A stretch of DNA of 64,000 bases from Bacteroides zoogleoformans. Lineage in GTDB: Bacteria > Bacteroidota > Bacteroidia > Bacteroidales > Bacteroidaceae. The translations under genes and the position numbers were made by a program. Below are positions 17,211 to 25,201 of this stretch, piece after piece. The stretch's first letter is position 1. Each line of letters begins with the position of its first letter. The notes beneath the pieces were generated by a model. That model was not told the origin of the DNA, made no database searches, and saw only the letters and a list, made by a program, of their open reading frames with translations. Location: contig NZ_CP027231.1 in assembly GCF_002998435.1 (NCBI RefSeq), forward strand, positions 310,001 to 374,000, given 5' to 3'.

Positions 17211-18464
17211 TCATGAACGTTTAGGCTTGTTGTTTTGCTTATTCCGGTTGCTTTTTTTTCTTGGCTGTTTACGCCCATTGTTATTCTCCCGTTTATTTCC
17301 ATCGGATGACTTTGGATTATATTCCGGCGCTTTTCCGAGCTCCTCCGGAAACGGTATCTTATAAATATCTTTTTCCAGGAAACGCTCAATAGCCTTAAAA
17401 CTCCCTTGTTCTTTTTCTGACACAAAAGTGATGGCTACACCGTCATTGTTCGCACGGGCTGTACGACCGATACGATGCACATAGTCTTCACTGTCATGAG
17501 GGACATCATAATTTATCACCAAACGAATATCATCAATATCAATACCTCTTGCCACGATGTCTGTAGCCACCAAGATATTGATACGTCCGGCCTTGAACTC
17601 ATACATCACGGCTTCACGCTGTGCCTGCTCCAAATCCGAGTGCATCTCGCCGACATTCAGTTTCATTTGCTTCAAAGCTTTGGTCACCTCTTTTACTTTC
17701 AATTTGGAAGAAGCAAAAATGATGACGCGTTCCGGCGTTTCTTCAGCAAACAAATTGCGGATAATCCCCAACTTCTGATTTTCATAACAAACATAGGCTG
17801 CTTGCACAATCTTCTCTGCCGGCTTTGAAACTGCAAGTTTAACCTCCACCGGGTTATTGAGTATATTGTGAGCCAACTGTTGAATCTTAGCCGGCATGGT
17901 GGCAGAGAACATGATTGTTTGACGCTCTTTGGGAAGATACTTGACTATTTGCATGATATCATCATAAAATCCCATATCGAGCATACGGTCGGCTTCGTCC
18001 AAAATGAAATAAGAGACACGTGAAAGGTCAACATACCCCAGACTGAGATGAGCGATCAGACGGCCGGGAGTCGCAATGACTACATCAGCTCCTAAAGTCA
18101 GCCCCTTTTTTTGCTGCTCAAATAAAATTCCGTCATTACCGCCATATACAGCCACGCTGGATACAGGCATGAAGTAAGAAAAGCCTTCCATCTGCTGATC
18201 TATTTGCTGAGCCAATTCGCGAGTGGGGGCCATGACAATACAATTAATGGCATCAGCCGGATGCCCGCCTTCCGAAAGTTCGTTCAGTACGGGCAATAAA
18301 TACGCTGCGGTTTTCCCGGTTCCGGTTTGTGCTACCGCTATCAAATCCCGTCCTTCAAGTATGACCGGAATAGATTTCTCTTGTATGGGTGTACACTCTT
18401 CAAAACGCATGGCATCCAGCGCATCGAGTACATTGTCATTTAAATTGAGTTCGGCAAAGTTCAT
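17211..18464 (-). CDS. DEAD-box ATP-dependent RNA helicase (RhlE-like)
   Basis: This is a 417-residue RNA-remodelling helicase. Ordered motifs are Q-motif FEECTPIQEKSIP, Walker A AVAQTGTGKTAAYLLP, PTRELAQQ, TPGRL, DEADRMLDMGF, SAT, a C-terminal RecA domain with RGIDIDDI, and HRIGRTARA. The last 45 residues are a basic, Asn/Lys/Arg-rich tail typical of RNA-binding extensions. Such proteins act in ribosome assembly or mRNA decay; the exact substrate cannot be read from sequence. It is convergent with the lipoprotein gene and lies 83 bp downstream of serB. Confidence 0.92.
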   Translation of the reverse strand: MNFAELNLNDNVLDALDAMRFEECTPIQEKSIPVILEGRDLIAVAQTGTGKTAAYLLPVLNELSEGGHPADAINCIVMAPTRELAQQIDQQMEGFSYFMPVSSVAVYGGNDGILFEQQKKGLTLGADVVIATPGRLIAHLSLGYVDLSRVSYFILDEADRMLDMGFYDDIMQIVKYLPKERQTIMFSATMPAKIQQLAHNILNNPVEVKLAVSKPAEKIVQAAYVCYENQKLGIIRNLFAEETPERVIIFASSKLKVKEVTKALKQMKLNVGEMHSDLEQAQREAVMYEFKAGRINILVATDIVARGIDIDDIRLVINYDVPHDSEDYVHRIGRTARANNDGVAITFVSEKEQGSFKAIERFLEKDIYKIPFPEELGKAPEYNPKSSDGNKRENNNGRKQPRKKSNRNKQNNKPKRS

Positions 18465-18547
18465 GTATATCTTTAAATTTAAGCTTATTTCCGCTTTGGA
18501 GACAAAGATAGAAAAAAGACTTCTAAATTACATGCTATTGTTTTAAG

Positions 18548-19777
18548 TTATTGAGGAAGGTCAATATACGAATCCTTAAACCCTAAGAAATAGAGCACTC
18601 CGTCCAAGCCAATCGTATTTATAGACTGTTTGGCATTGGCCACCACCTTGGGCTTGGCGTGAAAAGCAATTCCCAGACCGGCAACACCAAGCATCGGTAA
18701 ATCATTGGCTCCATCTCCCACGGCAATGGTTTGGGCAATATCCACTTTTTCAACTTGAGCTATCAGACGCAACAATTCGGCTTTTCGTTTGCCATCCACC
18801 ACATCTCCCAAATAACGACCGGTCAACTTTCCATTTTCTATTTCCAATTCATTGGCATACACATAATCTATTCCATACTTCTTTTGAAGATATTGCCCAA
18901 AGTAAGTGAAACCTCCTGAAAGAATGGCTATCTTGTAGCCATATTTTTTCAATACATACATTAAACGATCCACTCCCTCTGTGATAGGTAGCCTTTCCGC
19001 AATCTCTTGCATCACAGACACATCTAAGCCTTTCAGCAGGGCCACTCGTTCGCGAAAGCTTTCTATGAAATCAATTTCCCCTCGCATGGCACGCTCGGTA
19101 ATGGCTTTCACTTCTTCGCCCACTCCGGCACGCATGGCCAGTTCATCAATGACTTCGGTTTCAATCAACGTAGAATCCATATCGAAACATATCAATCTAC
19201 GCATCCGGCGATACATGTTGTCCAACTGGAAGGAAAAATCCATTTCCAATTCTACTGCCAACTTCATCAATTCTTCTTGCATGGCAATACGATCTTTCGG
19301 AGTACCTCGTACCGAAAATTCAATGCATGCCCGTGTACGAGACTCGTACTCATTCAGCGGAATACGCCCTGTAAGGCGTTTGATGGCATCAATATTCATG
19401 CCCTGCTCTGCCAGAATGCGGGTTACGGCAGCAATCTGCCGGGCAGACAGCTTACGACCCAATAATGTAAGAATATAACGGTTCTTGCCCTGCATGCTCA
19501 CCCAGTTCTCATACTCTTTCACTGTAATGGGATAGAAACGGACGGTTACTCCTAAAGAGGAGGCTTTAAAAAGCAGCTCTTTCATAATAAAACCTGAATG
19601 CTGCTCCTCTGTCTTACACAGAATTCCCAATGAAAGCGTATTGTGAATATCTGCTTGTCCTATATCTAAAATAGTAGCATCATATTTAGCCAGGATTTCT
19701 GTGACAGAAGCTGTCAAGCCGGGACGATCCTCCCCTGTAATACGAATCAGGATAAGTTCAGTGTTTAATTGTTGCAT
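18548..19777 (-). CDS. serB: Phosphoserine phosphatase with N-terminal ACT domains
   Basis: SerB dephosphorylates O-phosphoserine, the last step of serine synthesis. Of 409 residues, about the first 170 form two ACT-type regulatory domains (LILIRITGEDRPGLTASVTEI and a second starting near RYILTLLGRKLSARQ). The HAD phosphatase follows: CFDMDSTLIETEVIDELA with the nucleophile Asp, LSGGFTYFG, and VGDGANDLPMLGVAG. This is longer than the E. coli enzyme because of the second ACT domain, which suggests amino-acid feedback. A minus-strand TACTTTTG (19808-19815) precedes it. Confidence 0.93.
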   Translation of the reverse strand: MQQLNTELILIRITGEDRPGLTASVTEILAKYDATILDIGQADIHNTLSLGILCKTEEQHSGFIMKELLFKASSLGVTVRFYPITVKEYENWVSMQGKNRYILTLLGRKLSARQIAAVTRILAEQGMNIDAIKRLTGRIPLNEYESRTRACIEFSVRGTPKDRIAMQEELMKLAVELEMDFSFQLDNMYRRMRRLICFDMDSTLIETEVIDELAMRAGVGEEVKAITERAMRGEIDFIESFRERVALLKGLDVSVMQEIAERLPITEGVDRLMYVLKKYGYKIAILSGGFTYFGQYLQKKYGIDYVYANELEIENGKLTGRYLGDVVDGKRKAELLRLIAQVEKVDIAQTIAVGDGANDLPMLGVAGLGIAFHAKPKVVANAKQSINTIGLDGVLYFLGFKDSYIDLPQ

Positions 19778-19887
19778 AAGCCATCTTTTTGATAATCTAA
19801 TAGGTTACAAAAGTAGGTATTTTTTTTACTATCTATGCTAAATAACATAAAAAGATGGATACTAAAAGCAAGTTTTTTACTTGTTTA

Positions 19888-19920
19888 TTTGGAGTTTTGT
19901 TTAATATTTACTTACCTTTG
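19888..19920 (+). promoter_or_regulatory. Promoter of the thioredoxin-fold gene
   Basis: TTTG (19888-19891), 21 bp, TACCTTTG (19913-19920) on the plus strand. The leader to the ATG at 20051 is about 125 bases and contains a small inverted repeat, TCCGGG...CCCGGA. Confidence 0.6.
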
Positions 19921-20050
19921 CACCCGATTTCTGAATAAAAAGCTTTGATTATCAATTGATTTACATCATCGAGGTCAAAGAAAACAATGTTCCGGGAAGA
20001 AATCACTGTTGAAGGACAGGCCCGGATAGTATTAACCAAAACCGCATTAC

Positions 20051-20551
20051 ATGAAATATGTAAAATGGATTTTTGTTGTATTACTAATAAGTTCCTTGAC
20101 TTCTTTTGTGGAAAAAGACAAACCTACCGGAGGTTTGAATGTGGGTGACATGGCCCCGGATTTTACAATTCAAACCATGTCGGCTGGACAATCGCAAACA
20201 GACCTTTCAGACCTGAGAGGAAAGTATGTGCTGCTCAGTTTCTGGGCAAGTTACGATGCGCAATCCCGGATGCAAAATGTAAGTTTGAGCAATGCGCTTC
20301 GCTCCGCTTCCCCCAATAATGTAGAAATGGTTTCCATCTCATTCGATGAATATAATTCAATCTTTGAAGAAACCATTCGTAAGGACCAAATAGCTACGCC
20401 CACTTGTTTCGTGGAAACCAAAGGCGAATCTTCCGGCCTTTTCAAGAAATATCGCTTAAGCCGCGGATTTACCAGCTATTTATTGGATGATAATGGTGTA
20501 ATTATTGCCAAAAACATCTCTGCTGCAGAACTTTCTGCTTACTTGAATTAA
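20051..20551 (+). CDS. Exported thioredoxin-fold protein lacking the CxxC motif
   Basis: The 166-residue protein has a signal segment (residues 1-20) and a TlpA/AhpC-like thioredoxin fold: GDMAPDFTIQTMSAGQ, LRGKYVLLSFWASYDAQSR, and a late TSYLLDDNGVIIAKN. At the position where TlpA-type proteins have W-C-x-x-C it reads YDAQS, so both redox cysteines are missing. The only cysteine, in ATPTCFVE, is elsewhere. It is therefore not a classical disulfide reductase and may bind a ligand or partner instead. It has its own promoter and terminator. Confidence 0.82.
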   Translation: MKYVKWIFVVLLISSLTSFVEKDKPTGGLNVGDMAPDFTIQTMSAGQSQTDLSDLRGKYVLLSFWASYDAQSRMQNVSLSNALRSASPNNVEMVSISFDEYNSIFEETIRKDQIATPTCFVETKGESSGLFKKYRLSRGFTSYLLDDNGVIIAKNISAAELSAYLN

Positions 20552-20670
20552 GCAAGGCACTTGTTTTTATTGCTTAATAATTAGTGAGATGAAAGTGGGA
20601 ATGTTCTCCCGAAAGCTGTTTTCAACGGAAAGAGAGGGAACGAATAAAAGAGGAAAATGAATACAACAAA

Positions 20671-20722
20671 AAGCCCTTGGCGCACTTTGTGGCAGCACAA
20701 ATGCGCCAGGGGCTTCTTCTTT
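20671..20722 (+). terminator. Strong terminator after the thioredoxin-fold gene
   Basis: Arms AAGCCCTTGGCGCA (20671-20684) and 20702-20715 pair at 13 of 14 positions, with an inner TGTG/CACA stem. CTTCTTTTT follows. From here to about 20880 no gene is seen. Confidence 0.85.
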
Positions 20723-20882
20723 TTCAGCTCTTATGAAAGCTGGGGTGTCAATCCTAAAAGCGAGGCTGAGTTGTGTGACGGCAGCCATGCATGAGATTCT
20801 CAAGTGTCATAAAATGGACACATATAAAGGTTTGCAAGATTTGTTTGTATGGAGCGATAGCCTGTATTTGTGTTATTATTCT

Positions 20883-20890
20883 TACCTTTG
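20883..20890 (+). promoter_or_regulatory. -7 box upstream of the Nim-like gene
   Basis: TACCTTTG lies about 80 bases before the preferred start codon. No TTTG is found at the usual distance. Confidence 0.4.
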
Positions 20891-20970
20891 TCGCGCTTCG
20901 GAAGGAGACGCCAAGATAGTCTTGCAGCCCTCAGATAAGCAAAGTGACTATTATTATGAGTTCGGGAAAT

Positions 20971-21471
20971 ATGGAATTTAGAGAGATGCGTCGTAAGCGT
21001 CAGCAATTATCAGAAACGGAATGTATAGAGATTCTTGAGAAAGCCACATCGGGAATACTTGCCCTGCTGGGTGATGGCGACTATCCTTATGCCGTTCCTA
21101 TCAGCTATGTCTATGCAGAAGGAAAGCTGTTTTTTCACAGCGCCTTGAAAGGGCATAAGGTTGATGCCATACGCAACTGCGACAAAGCCTCATTTTGCGT
21201 TATCGATAAGGATGAGATTCACGGCGAGGAGTACACTACATACTTCCGCAGTGTGATTGCCTTCGGTCGAGTACATATCCTTGAAGATGATGAAAAGAGG
21301 ATGATAGCTGCCGAAATGTTAGGTAATCGCTATAATCCCGATGACGAGGAAGCGCTTCGCAAGGAAATTGCCAAAAGTTTCAATCACATGCTGGTCATCA
21401 GCCTTGACATTGAGCACATGACCGGCAAGGAAGCCATTGAACTGGTGAGGATGAAAAAGCAGAACACATAG
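20971..21471 (+). CDS. Nim-like pyridoxamine 5'-phosphate oxidase-fold flavoprotein
   Basis: The protein of about 166 residues has the split-barrel FMN-binding fold of the PPOX/NimA group: GILALLGDGDYPYAVPISYVY and FHSALKGHKVDAIRNCDKASFCV. NimA-type members reduce nitroimidazoles, but most chromosomal relatives have unknown substrates. The frame is open from a GTG at 20944 with further ATGs at 20956 and 20971. I prefer 20971 because MEFREMRRKRQQLSE matches the usual N-terminus (x-FREMRRK). It precedes the PPOX-macrodomain-sirtuin operon, which has its own promoter. Confidence 0.85.
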   Translation: MEFREMRRKRQQLSETECIEILEKATSGILALLGDGDYPYAVPISYVYAEGKLFFHSALKGHKVDAIRNCDKASFCVIDKDEIHGEEYTTYFRSVIAFGRVHILEDDEKRMIAAEMLGNRYNPDDEEALRKEIAKSFNHMLVISLDIEHMTGKEAIELVRMKKQNT

Positions 21472-21580
21472 CGATGAAATCACGTCTGTTAAGTTAAATG
21501 TTTGTTAAAGGCGTTTTGGAAAATCCCCTGTAATCTTTTAATTCCTACTTTTTGGTAAGTATATGACCATTTTGTGCCTT

Positions 21581-21612
21581 ATTGCAAATCGTCGTTTCCC
21601 ATATTACCTTTG
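21581..21612 (+). promoter_or_regulatory. Promoter of the PPOX-macrodomain-sirtuin operon
   Basis: ATTG (21581-21584), 20 bp, TACCTTTG (21605-21612) on the plus strand, 40 bases before the ATG at 21653. It implies the three genes are one unit separate from the Nim-like gene. Confidence 0.6.
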
Positions 21613-21652
21613 CATCGTCAAAAAGGGAATAAACGTCAAAAAATAAAAGGCA

Positions 21653-22153
21653 ATGGAACAGAATACGATTCAGACAGAGAATGGAAAGAGAAGCAGAGAC
21701 TATGCAGCTGCACTTGATTTTCTAAGCAAACATAAGGAAGTTGCTTTCGCCACATGCGAGGACAATCGTCCCAAGATACGCGTCTTTCAAATAATGCGTC
21801 AAGAGGCAACAAGACTTTATTTCGCTACATCTGCACAAAAGGCCGTCTATCAACAGCTGAAGAGAAATCCGCACATAGAAATCCTTGCTCAGAAAGAACA
21901 GCTATCCGTGCGTTGTACCGGCAAGGCAGACTTCAACGTAAACAATGAATGTAAACAATGGATTTACAACAATAACCCCGTCCTACCACGGCTTTACAGC
22001 AGTTACGATAAACTGGCTTACTTCTCTCTCGATATTGAGGATATGGATTATTACGACCTTCGCCCAACTCCGCCCATACTTCGTCATTTTAATCTCCTTG
22101 AAGGAACGGAAACAGGTGGCTTTGTGGGAGAGCGGTTTGCACAGAAAGGATAA
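21653..22153 (+). CDS. PPOX-fold FMN-binding protein, first gene of the sirtuin operon
   Basis: The 166-residue protein is a pyridoxamine 5'-phosphate oxidase-fold flavoprotein: EVAFATCEDNRPKIRVFQIM near residue 32, then LYFATSAQKAVYQQLKRNP and ALR/RLYSSYDKLAYFSLDIE-type C-terminal strands. Such proteins bind FMN or F420 and reduce small molecules; the substrate is unknown. Only two bases separate its stop from the macrodomain start, so translation is coupled. The tight link suggests it supplies or repairs a substrate or cofactor for the ADP-ribosylation pair, which is inference. Confidence 0.85.
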   Translation: MEQNTIQTENGKRSRDYAAALDFLSKHKEVAFATCEDNRPKIRVFQIMRQEATRLYFATSAQKAVYQQLKRNPHIEILAQKEQLSVRCTGKADFNVNNECKQWIYNNNPVLPRLYSSYDKLAYFSLDIEDMDYYDLRPTPPILRHFNLLEGTETGGFVGERFAQKG

Positions 22154-22155
22154 CA

Positions 22156-22902
22156 ATGGATAGATTAGAGAACATAAACCACGCACTACAAATGCTGTTG
22201 GAGGAAACGGGCGAAGAAATGACACTTCCTCAAACTCTTCCTCTTAAACAGCGATTGCTGCGAGCATTGATGAATGTCAGGCAACCGCTTCATCCCTCGC
22301 GAGAACTACTCAATGCACAAGACGAGGAACTAAGGCTACAGCGTGACGAAAAAGGAATTGTTGAAATAAACGGGGAAGGCTTACAGTTGTGGCAAGGTGA
22401 CATAACCCGACTGAAAATAGACGCTATCGTCAATGCTGCCAATAGTCAGATGCTTGGTTGTTTTGTTCCTCTCCATTCGTGTATCGACAATGCCATCCAT
22501 TCCGCGGCAGGCATACAGCTACGCTGTGCCTGCAACAAGATGATGCAGGCACAAGGGCACGAAGAACCCGCGGGACAAGCCAAGATAACGCCGGGCTTTA
22601 ACCTCCCTGCACGTTATGTCATTCACACGGTTGGACCAATTATTCCTAATGGTGTGCCAACAAAAGAGCAAGAAGAACAGCTCGCTTCCTGTTATCGTTC
22701 GTGCCTTCAGATTTCCGAAAAACACAAACTGAAAAGTATTGCTTTCTGTTGCATCTCTACAGGTGTGTTCCGTTTTCCACAGAAATTGGCTGCCGAGATT
22801 GCTGTCAGTACCGTAAAAGCATATCCGATACAGCACTTGAAGACTATAGTATTCAATGTTTTCACCGATACCGATTATGACATCTACCAACAACTTATCT
22901 GA
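22156..22902 (+). CDS. Zinc-type macrodomain ADP-ribosyl hydrolase
   Basis: The 248-residue protein is a macrodomain of the Zn-Macro class, which removes ADP-ribose from protein and is found beside class M sirtuins. The catalytic loop reads AIVNAANSQMLGCFVPLHSC (residues 90-109) and continues IDNAIHSAAGIQLR; Cys102, His107 and Cys109 are the probable zinc ligands. The second loop is ISTGVFRFPQ (about residue 209). An N-terminal helical extension of about 70 residues is typical of the class. It overlaps the sirtuin gene by 26 bp if the sirtuin starts at 22877. Confidence 0.92.
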   Translation: MDRLENINHALQMLLEETGEEMTLPQTLPLKQRLLRALMNVRQPLHPSRELLNAQDEELRLQRDEKGIVEINGEGLQLWQGDITRLKIDAIVNAANSQMLGCFVPLHSCIDNAIHSAAGIQLRCACNKMMQAQGHEEPAGQAKITPGFNLPARYVIHTVGPIIPNGVPTKEQEEQLASCYRSCLQISEKHKLKSIAFCCISTGVFRFPQKLAAEIAVSTVKAYPIQHLKTIVFNVFTDTDYDIYQQLI

Positions 22903-23746
22903 AAGAATGGCACATGTGCGAAGGCTCATTGACGATGCTGATTATATACTGATTGGTGCAGGGGCCGGACTCTCAGCGGCTGCCGGGTTAGACTATGGCG
23001 GGAAGGAGTTCGAGCAGGAGTTCCAACCGTGGATAGAACGGTATGGCATCACCGACTTGTATTCCTCGTCTTTCTATCCTTTCAAGACCGAAGAGGAGCG
23101 ATGGGCATATTGGGCAAAACACATCTGGTTTTCCCGTTTCCGTCCTGAGGGAGCAAAACTGTATCGTAACATTCTGAGAATCATAGGAGGAAAAGAATAT
23201 TTCGTAATAACAACCAATGTTGATGCACAGTTTGAGAAATCGGGATTTGCAAAGGAAAAGATATTCGCAACACAGGGCGACTATGCCTATCTACAAGCAA
23301 AAAGCGGACAGTCACAGACACTCTTCTACAACGAATTATGGGTGAAACGAGCCTTGGTGGCAACCGTAGACTGTAAAATACCCACAGAACTCATTCCGCT
23401 TCACCCTCAGACCGGAGAGCTGATGAGCCCTAATTTACGTTGCGATGACACTTTTGTAGAAGACGAGCAATGGCATCGGCAGGCGGAGGCGTATCACGAC
23501 TTTGTTGAAAAAGCATGGAACAGCAAGCTGCTCCTGCTTGAATTCGGCGTCGGTTTCAACACACCGTCCATCATTCGTTTTCCGTTTGAACAAATGGCTG
23601 CAAGTAACCCAAATGTCTCACTCGTTCGCTTCAATCGTGATTATCCGCAAGTGATTCAAGAGAACATACATCATTTCACTTACTTTACGGAGGAACTGAA
23701 TGAAGTAGCGGACAGTCTGCTTGCCGGTATAGATTCCAAGGTATAA
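22877..23746 (+). CDS. Class M sirtuin (SirTM), protein ADP-ribosyltransferase
   Basis: SirTM enzymes use NAD+ to mono-ADP-ribosylate proteins rather than deacetylate them. The 289-residue protein shows GAGAGLSAAAG (residues 27-37), TTNVDAQF (Asn114), and ATQGDY, where Gln133 stands in place of the catalytic His of deacetylating sirtuins. Further on are RCDDTFVEDEQWH and LLEFGVGFNTPSIIRFPF, all class M features. The two zinc-knuckle cysteine pairs of other SirTMs are absent: QAKSGQSQ (140-147) and LHPQTGEL (175-182) occupy those places. The ATG at 22877 gives an N-terminus (NLSERMAHV) like characterised SirTMs; the ATG at 22907, after the macrodomain stop, is an alternative. Confidence 0.9.
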   Translation: MTSTNNLSERMAHVRRLIDDADYILIGAGAGLSAAAGLDYGGKEFEQEFQPWIERYGITDLYSSSFYPFKTEEERWAYWAKHIWFSRFRPEGAKLYRNILRIIGGKEYFVITTNVDAQFEKSGFAKEKIFATQGDYAYLQAKSGQSQTLFYNELWVKRALVATVDCKIPTELIPLHPQTGELMSPNLRCDDTFVEDEQWHRQAEAYHDFVEKAWNSKLLLLEFGVGFNTPSIIRFPFEQMAASNPNVSLVRFNRDYPQVIQENIHHFTYFTEELNEVADSLLAGIDSKV

Positions 23747-24017
23747 TCAAACTTAGGGGCTATCCCAATTTTGTGCATGATTTCCTCAACATGCTTTTCG
23801 ACCATCGGAGCGAATGAAGAGTCTATATTCCCGTCGCCCATATTGAGGAAGCCACCGCTGAACGCCAGACCTTTGTAGTTCATTTTGCAGAACGAGAAGA
23901 TTTGAGTGCAGGCAGGCGTTTTTTTAGCCTCTCCACAATCATTTTGTTGGCCACTGAAATTTGCTCGTAGGTATGGCCTGTTACGAGCAATACGTTTTCT
24001 GAACTTTTTGTTTCCAT
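23747..24017 (-). pseudogene. Flavodoxin-fold NAD(P)H oxidoreductase remnant
   Basis: From an ATG at 24017 a frame encodes METKSSENVLLVTGHTYEQI and continues ...ANKMIVERLKKRLP, a flavodoxin-like first strand and helix. It then hits a stop at about 23880. In another frame, overlapping that stop, the typical C-terminal part follows: FCKMNYKGLAFSGGFLNMGD, then VEKHVEEIMHKIGIAPKF. The middle of the protein, about 100 residues, is missing, so an internal deletion has joined the two ends out of frame. It converges on the sirtuin gene; the open frame runs antisense into its last 60 bases. Confidence 0.7.
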
Positions 24018-24064
24018 TTTAAAACCCTTTATTGTTTTATCCACTTGGTTTTTCGGGTTCTTGC

Positions 24065-25201
24065 TTACTTGGGTGCCTTTCTGTACAGATAGAATGCGAT
24101 GAAAGCATAAAGCAGGTTAGGAATCCAGACTGCAATCACCGGAGGCACATTTCCATTTACGGCAAAAGTAGAAGCAATGGTCTGGAAAAGAATATAAGAA
24201 AAGCTTAGAGCCAGGCCTATCCCTAAGTGCAACCCCATGCCTCCCTTTGTTTTCCTTGAAGACAAAGAGACACCAATCAAGGTTAAAATAAAAGAGGCAA
24301 ACGACATGGCAACCCGTTTGTGATATTCTATCTCAAACTCTTTGATATTGGCAAACCCTCGTTGCCGTTGGCGATCTATATACTCGCTCAATTGAGGGCT
24401 GGTCAACATTTCCTGCTGGTTTTTCATGATGAGAAAATCGGCAGGTTCCATAAAAAGGACAGTATCTATCAGGTCACCTTTCTCGATGCTTTCCTTCATG
24501 CCATCCATCCGGCGAATCATGTAATCTTTAACAGTCCATTTATGTACGGAAGTTGTGTCATACGTGATGGAGCGTGCCGTAAGATGAGACACCAGCTGCT
24601 TATCATTGAACTTATCCAAAGAAAAGCGATAGCCGGTTTTACTATAATCTTCAAAGCGCTCGATATAAGCAATGACTCCCGTATCCACTTCCAGTTGAAC
24701 ATTTCGTGCAGTATTTGCCTTACGGGATTTATAATACTTGTCTTCAAAATTGATACGTGTCACACTGCCTTTAGGAATGACGTACGAACCCAGGCTAAAT
24801 GTCACCAACGCGATAATGGCTGCCGAAACCATGTATGGACGCAACATTCGCTTGAAGCTCATGCCCGTAGAAAACATTGCAATGATTTCTGAATTTTCGG
24901 CTAGTTTGGAAGTAAAGAAGATGACAGCAATAAATACGAACAGCGGACTGAACAGATTGGCGAAGTAGGGGATAAAATTCAGATAATAGTCAAAGATGAT
25001 GGCGCTCCACGGGGCTTCGTGCGACATGAAGCGATCCATCTTCTCATTGAAATCAAAGACCACTGCAATCGAAATGATCAATGCAATGGCAAATACATAT
25101 GTACCCAGAAATTTCTTAATGATATACCAATCCAGCCGCTTCAGATATTTACCCTTCGGCAGCTTGACTTCCTCCCATATCTTCCAGCTCCGGTTCTTCA
25201 T
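24065..25201 (-). CDS. LptF/LptG-family lipopolysaccharide export permease
   Basis: LptF and LptG are the membrane subunits of the LptB2FG exporter that lifts LPS from the inner membrane. This 378-residue member has an N-terminal helix after a basic segment (LKRLDWYIIKKFLGTYVFAI), further helices near residues 60-120, a long periplasmic beta-jellyroll domain, and three C-terminal helices (SFASFILTLIGVSLSSRK onward). Whether it is LptF or LptG cannot be told. The ATG at 25201 overlaps the tgt stop in ATGA, so it is translationally coupled to tgt; the longer frame to 25291 lies wholly inside tgt. Confidence 0.88.
   Translation of the reverse strand: MKNRSWKIWEEVKLPKGKYLKRLDWYIIKKFLGTYVFAIALIISIAVVFDFNEKMDRFMSHEAPWSAIIFDYYLNFIPYFANLFSPLFVFIAVIFFTSKLAENSEIIAMFSTGMSFKRMLRPYMVSAAIIALVTFSLGSYVIPKGSVTRINFEDKYYKSRKANTARNVQLEVDTGVIAYIERFEDYSKTGYRFSLDKFNDKQLVSHLTARSITYDTTSVHKWTVKDYMIRRMDGMKESIEKGDLIDTVLFMEPADFLIMKNQQEMLTSPQLSEYIDRQRQRGFANIKEFEIEYHKRVAMSFASFILTLIGVSLSSRKTKGGMGLHLGIGLALSFSYILFQTIASTFAVNGNVPPVIAVWIPNLLYAFIAFYLYRKAPK

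Noticed and set aside
20733..20981. An 82-codon frame between the thioredoxin-fold and Nim-like genes
   Set aside because: It has no RBS or family features, spans the Nim-like promoter and overlaps its start out of frame.
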